Assembly: GCA_019690055.1 (NCBI GenBank)
Contig: JADGGF010000033.1
Span: 1 to 17,808, forward strand
Reading direction: 5' to 3'
Source: Micromonosporaceae bacterium
GTDB taxonomy: Bacteria > Actinomycetota > Actinomycetes > Mycobacteriales > Micromonosporaceae
Length of the DNA: 17,808 nucleotides
In this document: positions 6,577 through 13,616 of the stretch, in pieces
How positions within the stretch are numbered: the stretch's first letter is position 1
Layout of the letters: every line of letters starts with the position of its first letter
Made by a program: the position numbers and the translations under genes
The notes under the pieces: model-generated
Told to the model about the DNA's origin: nothing
The model's input: the letters and a program-made list of their open reading frames with translations, nothing else
Database searches by the model: none

Positions 6577-7626
6577 ATGTCGCAACGATCCGAGGGCCGC
6601 GTGGGCTGGGGGCTGGTCGGGACGGGTCGGCACGCCGACCAGTACGTCGCGCCGGCCATCCAGTCCGCGACCGGGGCGTACCTGGCCGCCGTCTGCGGTA
6701 CGGACGCGACCCGGACCGAGGCGTTCGCGCGCCGCCATCGCGTCGCCGCGGCGTACGCCAGCCTCGAGCGGATGCTCGACGACGCGTCGGTGACCCACGT
6801 GTTCGTGTGCTCGCCCAACGACCTGCACGAGGCCCACGTCCGGCTGTGCGCGGAGCGCGGGCGCGCCGTGCTGTGCGAGAAGCCGCTGGCGCACACGCCG
6901 GAATCGGCCGCCCGCATGGTCGAGGCCTGCCGGTCCCACGGGGTCCCGCTCGGGGTCGGGTACCACCTGCGCCACAACCGCGTCCACGCGCGCGCCCGCG
7001 AAGCGATTGCGGCCGGATCAATCGGCGAGGTGCTCAGCGTCGAGGTCCAGTACGTGCACCGCACGGGGACGGCCCCGGCGGCGCCCCTCCCGGTGTGGCG
7101 GCGCGACCCGAGCCGGGTCGGCGGCGGGCAGTTCGCCGGCACCGGCACCCACGCCGCCGACCTGGCCGGCTGGCTGGTCGCCGACGCGCTGGTCCGCCTC
7201 TACGCGACCCAGCACCGGCACGCCACCGGCGACGGCGGTGAGCACATTGTCCAGACGGTGGTCGGCCAGCTCGGTGGCGGCGCCCTGGTCAGCCTGTCGG
7301 CCGGCCGGATGCCCCACGCGCTCAACGCCGTCACCGTCACCGGAACGAAAGGCGTCGTGCGCCTGACCGGGTCGGTCGGCAACCGTGGTGGCGGCCGGAT
7401 GGAGATGCACCTGGCGGACAGCACGACAACCGTCGAGGTTGTGGAGCACGACGTCTACCGCGAGCAGATCGAGGCATTCGACCGGGCCGTACGACTCGGC
7501 TATCGCCCAAGCGCCGATGGGGTGGACGGCCTGAACGGCGTCCACGTCGCGGTCGCGGTCGAGCGGTCGCTGCAGACCGGGTCCGAGGTCGTCGTCGGCG
7601 AACTGGCCCCGGCCGGCAAGGAGTGA
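6577..7626 (+). CDS. Gfo/Idh/MocA family NAD(P)-dependent oxidoreductase
   Basis: 349 residues with an N-terminal Rossmann domain: GLVGTG at residues 12-17 binds the dinucleotide, and CEKPLA contains the conserved catalytic-site Lys102. The C-terminal alpha/beta domain includes GTGTHAADL with His192, the family's catalytic His. Members oxidise or reduce hydroxyls of sugars, inositols and related compounds. LigC, the 4-carboxy-2-hydroxymuconate-6-semialdehyde dehydrogenase that acts just before LigI, is a divergent member of this family, so the position in a LigI/J/K-containing locus is suggestive. This protein keeps the E-K-P motif of sugar-type members, however, so a LigC role is only a possibility. 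The ATG lies 2 nt after the previous stop with no clear Shine-Dalgarno, so it is probably translated by coupling. Confidence 0.88.
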   Translation: MSQRSEGRVGWGLVGTGRHADQYVAPAIQSATGAYLAAVCGTDATRTEAFARRHRVAAAYASLERMLDDASVTHVFVCSPNDLHEAHVRLCAERGRAVLCEKPLAHTPESAARMVEACRSHGVPLGVGYHLRHNRVHARAREAIAAGSIGEVLSVEVQYVHRTGTAPAAPLPVWRRDPSRVGGGQFAGTGTHAADLAGWLVADALVRLYATQHRHATGDGGEHIVQTVVGQLGGGALVSLSAGRMPHALNAVTVTGTKGVVRLTGSVGNRGGGRMEMHLADSTTTVEVVEHDVYREQIEAFDRAVRLGYRPSADGVDGLNGVHVAVAVERSLQTGSEVVVGELAPAGKE

Positions 7627-7627
7627 C

Positions 7628-8656
7628 ATGACTACGTTGATCACAAAGAGGTTGCCGTACCTCGCCACCACGGAGCGGATGCTCAGCTCCCTCGGACCGG
7701 TCGTCTACGCCGAGGACATCTCCGCCGCCACGCTCCGGGCCGCGGCCCGGGACGCCACGATCGTGATTGCGACCAAGGGCGCGGTGATCGACGATGACCT
7801 GCTCGACGCCGCGCCCAAGGTCAGGGTGATCGCCGCGCCGACCGCGGGGTACGAGTGGATCGATGTGTCGGCGGCCACGCGGCGCGGCATCCCGGTCATC
7901 GCCAACACCGGCGCCGCCGCCGACAGCGTGGCGAGCTTCGCCGTCGGGGTCGTGCTCGCCTTCAGCCGCCGCATCGTCGCCGCCGACCGGGCGCTGCGGT
8001 CGGGTCAACCGTGGAGCGAGGTCCGGGCCCGGTACGCGACGGTGGGCCAGGCCATCGGTACGGACCTGACCAACGCCACGGTCGGCATCGTCGGCCTCGG
8101 CCACATTGGACGGAAGGTCGCCGAGAAGCTGGCGATCATCCGGCCGCGCCGGATCGTCGGGTACGACCCGTACGTCACGGCCGATGACGCGCAGCGGCTC
8201 GGCGTGGAGCTCGGCTCCGACCTGCTGACGGTCGCCCGGCAGTCCGACGTGCTGCTCGTCCACGTCCCGCTGGTCCCCGCGACCCGCCACCTCATCAACC
8301 GTGAGGTCATCGCCGCGCTGGGCGCCGACGCGTTGTTGGTCAACTGCTCGCGCGGGGAGGTCGTCGACGAACCGGCCCTGATCGAGGCCCTTCGCACCGG
8401 CCAGCTCGGTGGGGCCGCGCTCGACGTCTTCACCGAGGAACCGCTGCCGGCCAATTCACCGCTGCTCGGCCTCGACAATGTCATCCTCACCCCGCACATC
8501 GCGGGAGTCACCCGTGAGTCTGACGAGGTGCGCGCCCGGGAGATCGCCGAGCGCATCCTCACCTGCCTCGACGGGACCCGGCCCGTCGGTCTGGTCAACC
8601 CCGAGGTATGGCCCCCATCCGCTGCCTGGAACCGCGACCAGGCCACGGCTTCCTAA
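7628..8656 (+). CDS. D-isomer-specific 2-hydroxyacid dehydrogenase
   Basis: 342 residues of the phosphoglycerate dehydrogenase/formate dehydrogenase fold. The NAD-binding motif GLGHIG is at 156-161. The catalytic triad is Arg242 (NCSRGEVVDE), Glu271 (DVFTEEPL) and His290 (LTPHIAGVT). The family interconverts D-2-hydroxyacids and 2-oxoacids with NAD(P)H. The length fits family members without a C-terminal regulatory (ACT) domain, so it is not the serine-biosynthesis enzyme. AAGGAG (7618-7623) overlaps the end of the preceding gene and sits 4 nt before the ATG, with the preceding TGA only 1 nt upstream. In this locus a 2-oxo or 2-hydroxy acid intermediate of the imported compound is a likely substrate. 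Confidence 0.92.
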   Translation: MTTLITKRLPYLATTERMLSSLGPVVYAEDISAATLRAAARDATIVIATKGAVIDDDLLDAAPKVRVIAAPTAGYEWIDVSAATRRGIPVIANTGAAADSVASFAVGVVLAFSRRIVAADRALRSGQPWSEVRARYATVGQAIGTDLTNATVGIVGLGHIGRKVAEKLAIIRPRRIVGYDPYVTADDAQRLGVELGSDLLTVARQSDVLLVHVPLVPATRHLINREVIAALGADALLVNCSRGEVVDEPALIEALRTGQLGGAALDVFTEEPLPANSPLLGLDNVILTPHIAGVTRESDEVRAREIAERILTCLDGTRPVGLVNPEVWPPSAAWNRDQATAS

Positions 8657-8665
8657 GGACTATCG

Positions 8666-9535
8666 ATGAAATTCGCGTTCTTTGACAACGATGAGTTCGG
8701 CCTCGTGACCGGGGCCGAGGTCGTGCCCATCCCCCCGTCGCTCGTCCCCGGTACCGACCCGCAGGGTCGGTTGCTCGAACTCATCGACAGCTATGAGCGC
8801 ATTCGGGACGGGTTGACGGCGCTGGCGGCGGACGGGTCCGGACGCCGGCCGCTCGCCGAGGTGACCCTCCGACCGCCCGTGCCGAGGCCGACGCAACTGC
8901 TCTGCGCGGTGAAGAACTACGCGGACGACCGGCAGGGGGTCGAGGCGGACTTCTTCCTGAAGTCGCCGCTCAGCCTCGTCGGCTCCGGCGCGACGATCCA
9001 CCTCCCGCCGGACGCGGCCCGCGTCTTCCACCACGAGCCGGAGCTCGCCGTCGTCATCGGCACGGCCGGAACGGACATCCCGGCGGACCGGGCGCTGTCC
9101 CACGTCTTCGGCTACACCGGATTCCTCGATGTCTCGGCGCGCGATCTGGGCAGCACGTACTACTACAAGAAGTCCTTCCGCACCTTCGGTCCCATGGGAC
9201 CCGTGTTGGTGACCGCGGACGAGATCGGCGACCCGCACCAGCTGCGGGTGCGGCTCCGCGTCAACGGTGAGCTTCGTCAGGACTTCAGCACCGGCCAGAT
9301 GGCCAACCGGATCGACCGCCTCATCGAGGTCGCCTCGCACGTCGGCGGCCTCGTCCCGGGCGACGTGATCGCCACGGGCACCTACCACATCGGCATGGGG
9401 CCGCTCCAGGACGGCGACTCGGTAGAGATGTCGATAGAGCACATTGGCGATCTGCACGCACGGGTGGTCGACCCGCAGCAGCGCCGCTGGGACGCGTCCG
9501 GCGTCCGACTCGAGCCGGCCTCGCCGCGGGCATGA
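8666..9535 (+). CDS. Fumarylacetoacetate hydrolase (FAH) family enzyme
   Basis: 289 residues. The FAH metal site is visible as Glu124 and Glu126 (HHEPELAVVIG) and Asp155 (GFLDVSARD), followed by the substrate loop KKSFRTFGPMGP, the strand RLRVNGELRQ and the GDVIATGT turn. FAH-family enzymes cleave C-C bonds of 2,4-dioxo acids, decarboxylate oxaloacetate-like acids, or hydrate 2-oxo-enoates in aromatic meta-cleavage pathways. The specific reaction is not evident. Oxaloacetate decarboxylation would fit downstream of the LigK-type aldolase, and acylpyruvate cleavage would also fit. AAGGA (8655-8659) overlaps the previous stop and is 6 nt before the ATG. Confidence 0.9.
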   Translation: MKFAFFDNDEFGLVTGAEVVPIPPSLVPGTDPQGRLLELIDSYERIRDGLTALAADGSGRRPLAEVTLRPPVPRPTQLLCAVKNYADDRQGVEADFFLKSPLSLVGSGATIHLPPDAARVFHHEPELAVVIGTAGTDIPADRALSHVFGYTGFLDVSARDLGSTYYYKKSFRTFGPMGPVLVTADEIGDPHQLRVRLRVNGELRQDFSTGQMANRIDRLIEVASHVGGLVPGDVIATGTYHIGMGPLQDGDSVEMSIEHIGDLHARVVDPQQRRWDASGVRLEPASPRA

Positions 9536-9554
9536 CGACGGGCTAAGGAGCACA

Positions 9555-10463
9555 ATGATGCGGATCGTTCTCGGCGCCCAGAGCCTCGCCCAACGCCTGC
9601 GCGACCACACGTTCGCCGACGGGACGTCGCCGGAACTGGTGGACGTACGCCCGACCCATCGCGCGTTCGCGCCGATGGTGAACGCGCAGGCGTACGACCT
9701 GAGCGAGCTGGCGATCGTGACCTTCCTGCAGGCCTTTGCCGCCGGCCGGCCGGTCGTCCTGCTGCCGGTGACCGCGCTGGCCCGATTTCAGCACCACTGC
9801 CTGGTGAGCATCTCGGGGGCGGTGGGCTCGCCCGCCGACCTACCCGGCCGGACCGTGGGCGTGCGCTCCTGGAGCCAGACCACGGGCGTCTGGGTGCGGG
9901 CACTGATCAGCGATGACCACGGCATCGACCTGCGCACGATTCGCTGGCGGGTGTACGAGGGCTCGCACGTGTCCGGAGTGGAGGATCCCGACTTCGTGGC
10001 CCGGGCGCCGGAGGGGGCAAAGCTCGTCGATGACTTCCAGTCCGGCGCGGTGGACGCCGCGATTCTGGGAAACGAGCTGCCCGACGACCCGCGGGTCACC
10101 TGCCTCATCGACGACCCGCCCCGGGCGGCCGCGGCCTGGTACGCCCGGACCGGCGCCGTGCCGATCAACCACGTGGTCGTGGTGAGCCGAGAGTACGCGC
10201 GCAAGCATCCCGAGCGGGTGCACGAGGCGTTCCAGGTGATGTTGGCGGCGAAGCCGGCCCCACGGCCCACATCGAACCCGGACTTCGCCCCGTGCGGTTT
10301 CGACGCCATGCGCCCGTCCCTGGAGCTCGCCAGCCGGTACGCACAGGAGCAGGGCCTGCTGGCCCGATCCGTCTCGGTGGACGAGGTCATCGCCGCCACC
10401 GTGGACGTGCTGGGTTCGCACCCCGCCTGGTTCAGCGGACGACCGGAAGCACCGCAGTCATGA
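9555..10463 (+). CDS. Second 4,5-dihydroxyphthalate decarboxylase-like protein
   Basis: About 302 residues, related to the protein at 1078-2061. Both share the block D-L-x-G-R/K-x-V-G-V-R-x-x-S-x-T-T-G-V-W-V-R and the following G-I/V-D-L strand, and the segment ARTGAVPINHVVVVSRE parallels ERTGIYPLHSVIVLRE. The N-terminal third is more diverged (for example AYDLSELAIVTFLQAFAAGRP). No signal peptide is present, so it is presumably cytoplasmic. AAGGAG (9545-9550) precedes two adjacent ATG codons at 9555 and 9558; spacing favours the second slightly. Its stop overlaps the start of the LigJ-like gene (ATGA), so the two are coupled. It may be a decarboxylase of a different carboxylated ring or enoate, a partner subunit of the first protein, or an intracellular ligand-binding protein. 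Confidence 0.72.
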   Translation: MMRIVLGAQSLAQRLRDHTFADGTSPELVDVRPTHRAFAPMVNAQAYDLSELAIVTFLQAFAAGRPVVLLPVTALARFQHHCLVSISGAVGSPADLPGRTVGVRSWSQTTGVWVRALISDDHGIDLRTIRWRVYEGSHVSGVEDPDFVARAPEGAKLVDDFQSGAVDAAILGNELPDDPRVTCLIDDPPRAAAAWYARTGAVPINHVVVVSREYARKHPERVHEAFQVMLAAKPAPRPTSNPDFAPCGFDAMRPSLELASRYAQEQGLLARSVSVDEVIAATVDVLGSHPAWFSGRPEAPQS

Positions 10464-11488
10464 TTATCGACGTTCACGGGCATTACACGATGGCGCCGCC
10501 CCAGCTGGACGCCTACCGGGGCCGGCAGCTGTCGTCCCTGAACCGGCCCCAGCGGAAGCCGCTCGCGGTCAACCGGGACGCCGTGGCGCAATCCCTGCAG
10601 GAACCGCTCCGCCAGATGGACGAGCGGGGGATCGATGTCGTTCTCATGAGCCCGCGCGCCGCCGGCATGGGGCACGACATCGGGGACGGCCGGCTCAGCC
10701 GGTACTGGAGTGAGGTCAACAACGACCTGATCCGGCTGGTGGCCGACCTCGCCCCGGGACGGTTCGTTCCGGTGTGCCAGCTGCCCCAGTCACCCGACAC
10801 CACACCCGCCGACTGGCTCGACGAGCTGCGGCGGTGCGCCGACATGGGCTTCGTGGGCTGCCTGGTGAACCCGGACATCTCCGGTGGTCTGCCGCCGTTC
10901 ACGCCGCCGCTCGGGGACCGGTGGTGGTATCCCCTCTGGGAGGCCGTGCTGGCGCTCGACTTCACCGTGATGATCCACGCCAGCGCCACCCGCAACCCGT
11001 CGTTCCACCTCAACGGCTCGCACTACATCGCGCAGCACTACGCGGCCACGGTCGAGCTGTGCTCAAGCCAAATATTCAATGACTTCCCAACACTGCGGAT
11101 AGTCGTGCCTCACGGCGGCGGTGGCATCGTGTTCAACCTGAACCGGCACCGCTCGCTGCACCGGTTGGACGGGCTCCACGACTTCGACGAGGCGCTGTCC
11201 CGGCTGTACCTCGACACGGCGGTGTACGACCAGGACTCGCTCGCCATGATGCTCGCCAAGCTGGACCGCTCGCGGATCCTGTACGCCGCCGAGATGTTCG
11301 GGACGGCCAAGGCGATCAACCCGGAGACGGGTCGGTCCTACGACGACAACCTGCCGATGCTGCGGGCCGCCGCCCCGGAGGCCGACCTGTCCGACGTGCT
11401 CTGGCGTAACGCGCTCGCCGCGTTCCCCCTTCTCGCGCGCCATCTGCCGCAAGGTTTGACGTCGGGAGAGGATCACGATGTCGGCTGA
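10460..11488 (+). CDS. ligJ: LigJ-like 4-oxalomesaconate hydratase
   Basis: 342 residues of the amidohydrolase-2 family, and the resemblance to LigJ is close along the length. It opens MIIDVHGHYTMAPP (LigJ: MIIDCHGHYTTAP) and continues with SPRAAGMGHDIGD, VCQLPQSP, NPDISGG, LGDRWWYPLWE, MIHAS (His173), VVPHGGGG (His218), LDTAVYDQ and LYAAEMFGTAKAINPETG with Glu278. LigJ adds water to 4-oxalomesaconate to give 4-carboxy-4-hydroxy-2-oxoadipate, the LigK substrate. The next gene is LigK-like and overlaps it by 11 nt, which supports the call. The start ATG overlaps the previous stop. A patch at 11061-11100 is only about 45% G+C and uses AT-ending codons, unlike the rest. The substrate could be a close analogue rather than 4-oxalomesaconate itself. 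Confidence 0.87.
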   Translation: MIIDVHGHYTMAPPQLDAYRGRQLSSLNRPQRKPLAVNRDAVAQSLQEPLRQMDERGIDVVLMSPRAAGMGHDIGDGRLSRYWSEVNNDLIRLVADLAPGRFVPVCQLPQSPDTTPADWLDELRRCADMGFVGCLVNPDISGGLPPFTPPLGDRWWYPLWEAVLALDFTVMIHASATRNPSFHLNGSHYIAQHYAATVELCSSQIFNDFPTLRIVVPHGGGGIVFNLNRHRSLHRLDGLHDFDEALSRLYLDTAVYDQDSLAMMLAKLDRSRILYAAEMFGTAKAINPETGRSYDDNLPMLRAAAPEADLSDVLWRNALAAFPLLARHLPQGLTSGEDHDVG

Positions 11489-12182
11489 ACACTCCCTGGC
11501 CGCCCCCGGCGCCCCGGCCGTGTACACCCGGGTGCCCCGGCCGGACGCCGCGGTCGTGCAGGCGCTGTCGCCGTTCGGCGTCGCGACCGTGCACGAGGCG
11601 TACCACCGGCGCGGCCTCATGCACGGTCTGTCCCCGCTCGACCCGGAGTCGTGGATCTGCGGACCGGCCGTGACCGCGCTCATCCACGCGGGCGACAACC
11701 TGATGGTGCACGCAGCAATTGAACAATGCCAACCTGGAGATGTGTTGGTGGTGGCGACCCTGTCACCGTCATCGCACGGCATCTTCGGTGAGCTGCTGGC
11801 CACCCTCTGCACCGCGCGAGGGATCGCCGGCCTCGTCAACGATGCCGGAGTCCGGGATTCCCAACTGATCCGCCGCATGGGCTTTCCGGTGTGGGCCCGC
11901 ACGGTGAGCGCCGCGGGGAGCACCAAGCACACACCCGGCTGGGTGAACGTGCCCGTGGTCTGCGGCGGGGTCCTCGTCCGTCCCGGGGATCTCGTCGTCG
12001 CCGACGCCGATGGCGTCGTGATCGTCAAGGCCGAGGACGGAGCGGAGGTCGCGCGCCGGGCGCGGGAGCGCGAGGAGCGTGAGGAAGCCATACGCGCGGC
12101 CTACCGGGCCGGCACACCGAAGGACGTACGCCAGCTGTTGCTGGACGGGGGCGTGGCCTTCATCGACAGCACTGAACGGTAG
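11478..12182 (+). CDS. ligK: LigK-like 4-carboxy-4-hydroxy-2-oxoadipate aldolase (RraA fold)
   Basis: 234 residues of the RraA/class II HMG-CHA aldolase family. Matching segments are GVATVHEAYHRRGL, GDNLMVHAAIEQCQPGD, FGELLATLCTARGI, VNDAGVRDS with the metal/substrate pair Arg126-Asp127, FPVWARTVSA, VNVPVVCGGVLVRPGD and VADADGVVIV. LigK cleaves 4-carboxy-4-hydroxy-2-oxoadipate to pyruvate and oxaloacetate and also acts on 4-hydroxy-4-methyl-2-oxoglutarate. The strong match and the overlap with the LigJ-like gene make an aldolase far more likely than the RNase E inhibitor RraA. GGAGAGG (11465-11471) lies 6 nt before the ATG. A stretch at 11711-11750 (around HAAIEQCQPGD) is about 50% G+C with unusual codons. 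Confidence 0.9.
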   Translation: MSAEHSLAAPGAPAVYTRVPRPDAAVVQALSPFGVATVHEAYHRRGLMHGLSPLDPESWICGPAVTALIHAGDNLMVHAAIEQCQPGDVLVVATLSPSSHGIFGELLATLCTARGIAGLVNDAGVRDSQLIRRMGFPVWARTVSAAGSTKHTPGWVNVPVVCGGVLVRPGDLVVADADGVVIVKAEDGAEVARRAREREEREEAIRAAYRAGTPKDVRQLLLDGGVAFIDSTER

Positions 12183-12190
12183 CGCGGCTA

Positions 12191-12221
12191 GCAGCGCTGC
12201 AGGGCGCGAGAACGCGCCTTT
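12191..12221 (+). terminator. Hairpin between aldolase and binding-protein genes, likely attenuator or processing site
   Basis: GCAGCGCTGC (12191-12200) is a perfect 10-bp palindrome. It is followed at once by a hairpin with stem AGGGCGCG/CGCGCCTT (12201-12208 and 12213-12220, one G-U pair), loop AGAA, and a third T just after it. It could end part of the operon transcript or protect a processed 3' end, so that the downstream binding protein is made at a different level from the enzymes. Confidence 0.5.
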
Positions 12222-12266
12222 CGTCCCCAGTAACCCGCCCAACCAGTGTTCATGAAGGAGACCTAG

Positions 12267-13421
12267 TTGAAGCTCCATCGTTTCGGCCGGAGATCCCGGC
12301 ACCTCAGCCTCGCAGTCGGTACGTCCCTGCTGCTCGTCCTGACCGCCGCCTGTGGCGGATCGAACGAGCCGTCCGGGAACACCGACACCGATGGCATCAC
12401 CGCCCCGGTCCTAGAGGGCCTTGACGAGGCCGAGCGCAACCGCGTCGCGGGCCTCATCGCCGAGGCCCAGAACCAGAGCCTTACCTGGATCGACTCGGTC
12501 GTGGCCCCCGACTCGGCCACCGCCATGTTCAACGAGTTCAAGACTCTGTACAACCTGCCGAACGTCAGCCTCACCTACGAGCGCCTGACCTCCGGCGAGC
12601 TGAGCTCGCGGCTGCAGCAGGAGGTCGTGGCGCGCCGGGTCAACACCGACTTCTTCGGCGTGGCGTCGCCGCGGCTGCTTGCCGAGCTGGACAACGCTGG
12701 TGCGCTGCTCGACTACGAGTCGCCCCAGTCGGTGCACTACGCCGACTCGGGTAAGTATGTGACCCAGAAGCCCGGTCGCTGGATCGCGCCGGTCGCGTAC
12801 TCGTTCGCGGTCGTGGTGAATCCGGCCATCTACCCAAAGGAGATCACGAGCTGGGCCGACCTGGCCGACCCGGACCTGCGGGGCAGTTGGGACGTGCCCA
12901 ACGTGGCCGCGAACGAGGGATCGCTGTACTGGTACGTCGGTCTCCGGTCGGTGATGCCCCTGTCGACTTTCGAGGCGTGGGCCGCGAACGAACCCATGAC
13001 GTCGACGGGTAGCTCCGTGCAGGAGGCGCAGAAGGTCGCGCAGGGACAGATCGCCCTCGCCATCACCGCCGGGTTCCGGGTCTCGCAGACCGTGGCCCAG
13101 ACCCAGGTGCCGCTGAAGGTCTTCCACCCCAAGGAGGGGGCGGTGCTCTCCGGCCAGTCCTACGCCATCGTCAACGGGACCCGCAACGAGGCTCTGGCGA
13201 AGCTGTTCATGGACTTCCTGCTCAGCAAGCGGGGCCAGGAGATGTACACCCAGCTGGAGGGCATCCCGTCGTTCTACCCGGGCGTGGAGCTGACGGCTGA
13301 GCAGCAGCAGTACCAGCCGGTGCTGGCGGACCTGAACCTCATTCCGCTGGACACCAGCTCCCTGACCGACGAGGACCTCGAGAAGTACCGGACAGAGTGG
13401 ACATCGACCTTCAACCGGTGA
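12267..13421 (+). CDS. ABC transporter solute-binding lipoprotein (family 1, ferric/AEP-type cluster)
   Basis: 384 residues with a lipoprotein signal: basic KLHRFGRRSRH, hydrophobic LAVGTSLLLVLTAA, lipobox LTAAC with Cys29, then a Gly/Ser-rich linker. It should sit outside the membrane and deliver substrate to the permease at 2292. The body is a type-2 periplasmic binding protein: WIDSVVAPDSATAMFNEF, DFFGVASPRLLAEL, RWIAPVAYSFAVVVNP, SWADLADPDLRGSW, GAVLSGQSYAIVNGTRN and LFMDFLLSKRGQEMY match the FbpA/AfuA/PotD-like layout. I do not see the paired Tyr typical of iron binders, so an organic anion is more likely; this is inference. The start is a TTG 6 nt after AAGGAG (12255-12260). It is separated from its transporter genes by seven catabolic genes, and a hairpin precedes it. 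Confidence 0.9.
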   Translation: MKLHRFGRRSRHLSLAVGTSLLLVLTAACGGSNEPSGNTDTDGITAPVLEGLDEAERNRVAGLIAEAQNQSLTWIDSVVAPDSATAMFNEFKTLYNLPNVSLTYERLTSGELSSRLQQEVVARRVNTDFFGVASPRLLAELDNAGALLDYESPQSVHYADSGKYVTQKPGRWIAPVAYSFAVVVNPAIYPKEITSWADLADPDLRGSWDVPNVAANEGSLYWYVGLRSVMPLSTFEAWAANEPMTSTGSSVQEAQKVAQGQIALAITAGFRVSQTVAQTQVPLKVFHPKEGAVLSGQSYAIVNGTRNEALAKLFMDFLLSKRGQEMYTQLEGIPSFYPGVELTAEQQQYQPVLADLNLIPLDTSSLTDEDLEKYRTEWTSTFNR

Positions 13422-13469
13422 CGGAGATCCTTGACGGGTAACGAAAAGGGCACGGTCTGATCGGTCCCA

Positions 13470-13507
13470 CGGCTGCCCTCCGGGCGCGACAATCCGGAGG
13501 GCAGCCG
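13470..13507 (+). terminator. Strong hairpin terminator of the operon
   Basis: CGGCTGCCCTCCGG (13470-13483) and CCGGAGGGCAGCCG (13494-13507) are perfect 14-bp inverted arms around a 10-nt loop, 48 nt after the binding-protein stop. No T-tract follows. It separates the operon from the regulator gene. Confidence 0.85.
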
Positions 13508-13557
13508 CGGGCGGCGGGATCAGTCCGACGCCGTGTCATGCACAATGGTTCATCAAT

Positions 13558-13569
13558 CGGTGCGGACCG
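13558..13569. promoter_or_regulatory. Inverted repeat upstream of the GntR gene, candidate operator
   Basis: CGGT-GCGG-ACCG, preceded by AT to give ATCGGT, lies about 50 nt before the regulator start. It resembles the TCGGT-GA-ACCGA repeat in the divergent control region, though the spacing differs. Autoregulation would be typical for a GntR protein. I see no clear -35/-10 pair here. Confidence 0.25.
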
Positions 13570-13616
13570 TTCCGTCGGGGACGCGGCGCCGCAGCGGCTG
13601 ATTGCGGAGGTCAGCG

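Noticed and set aside
11478..12182. RraA regulator of RNase E
   Set aside because: The fold is shared, but the sequence follows the LigK-type aldolase throughout and the gene overlaps a LigJ-like hydratase.
2292..13421. Ferric-iron uptake system
   Set aside because: The transporter class includes iron importers, but the operon is filled with catabolic enzymes, no iron regulator or siderophore gene is present, and no paired-Tyr iron site is evident in the binding protein.
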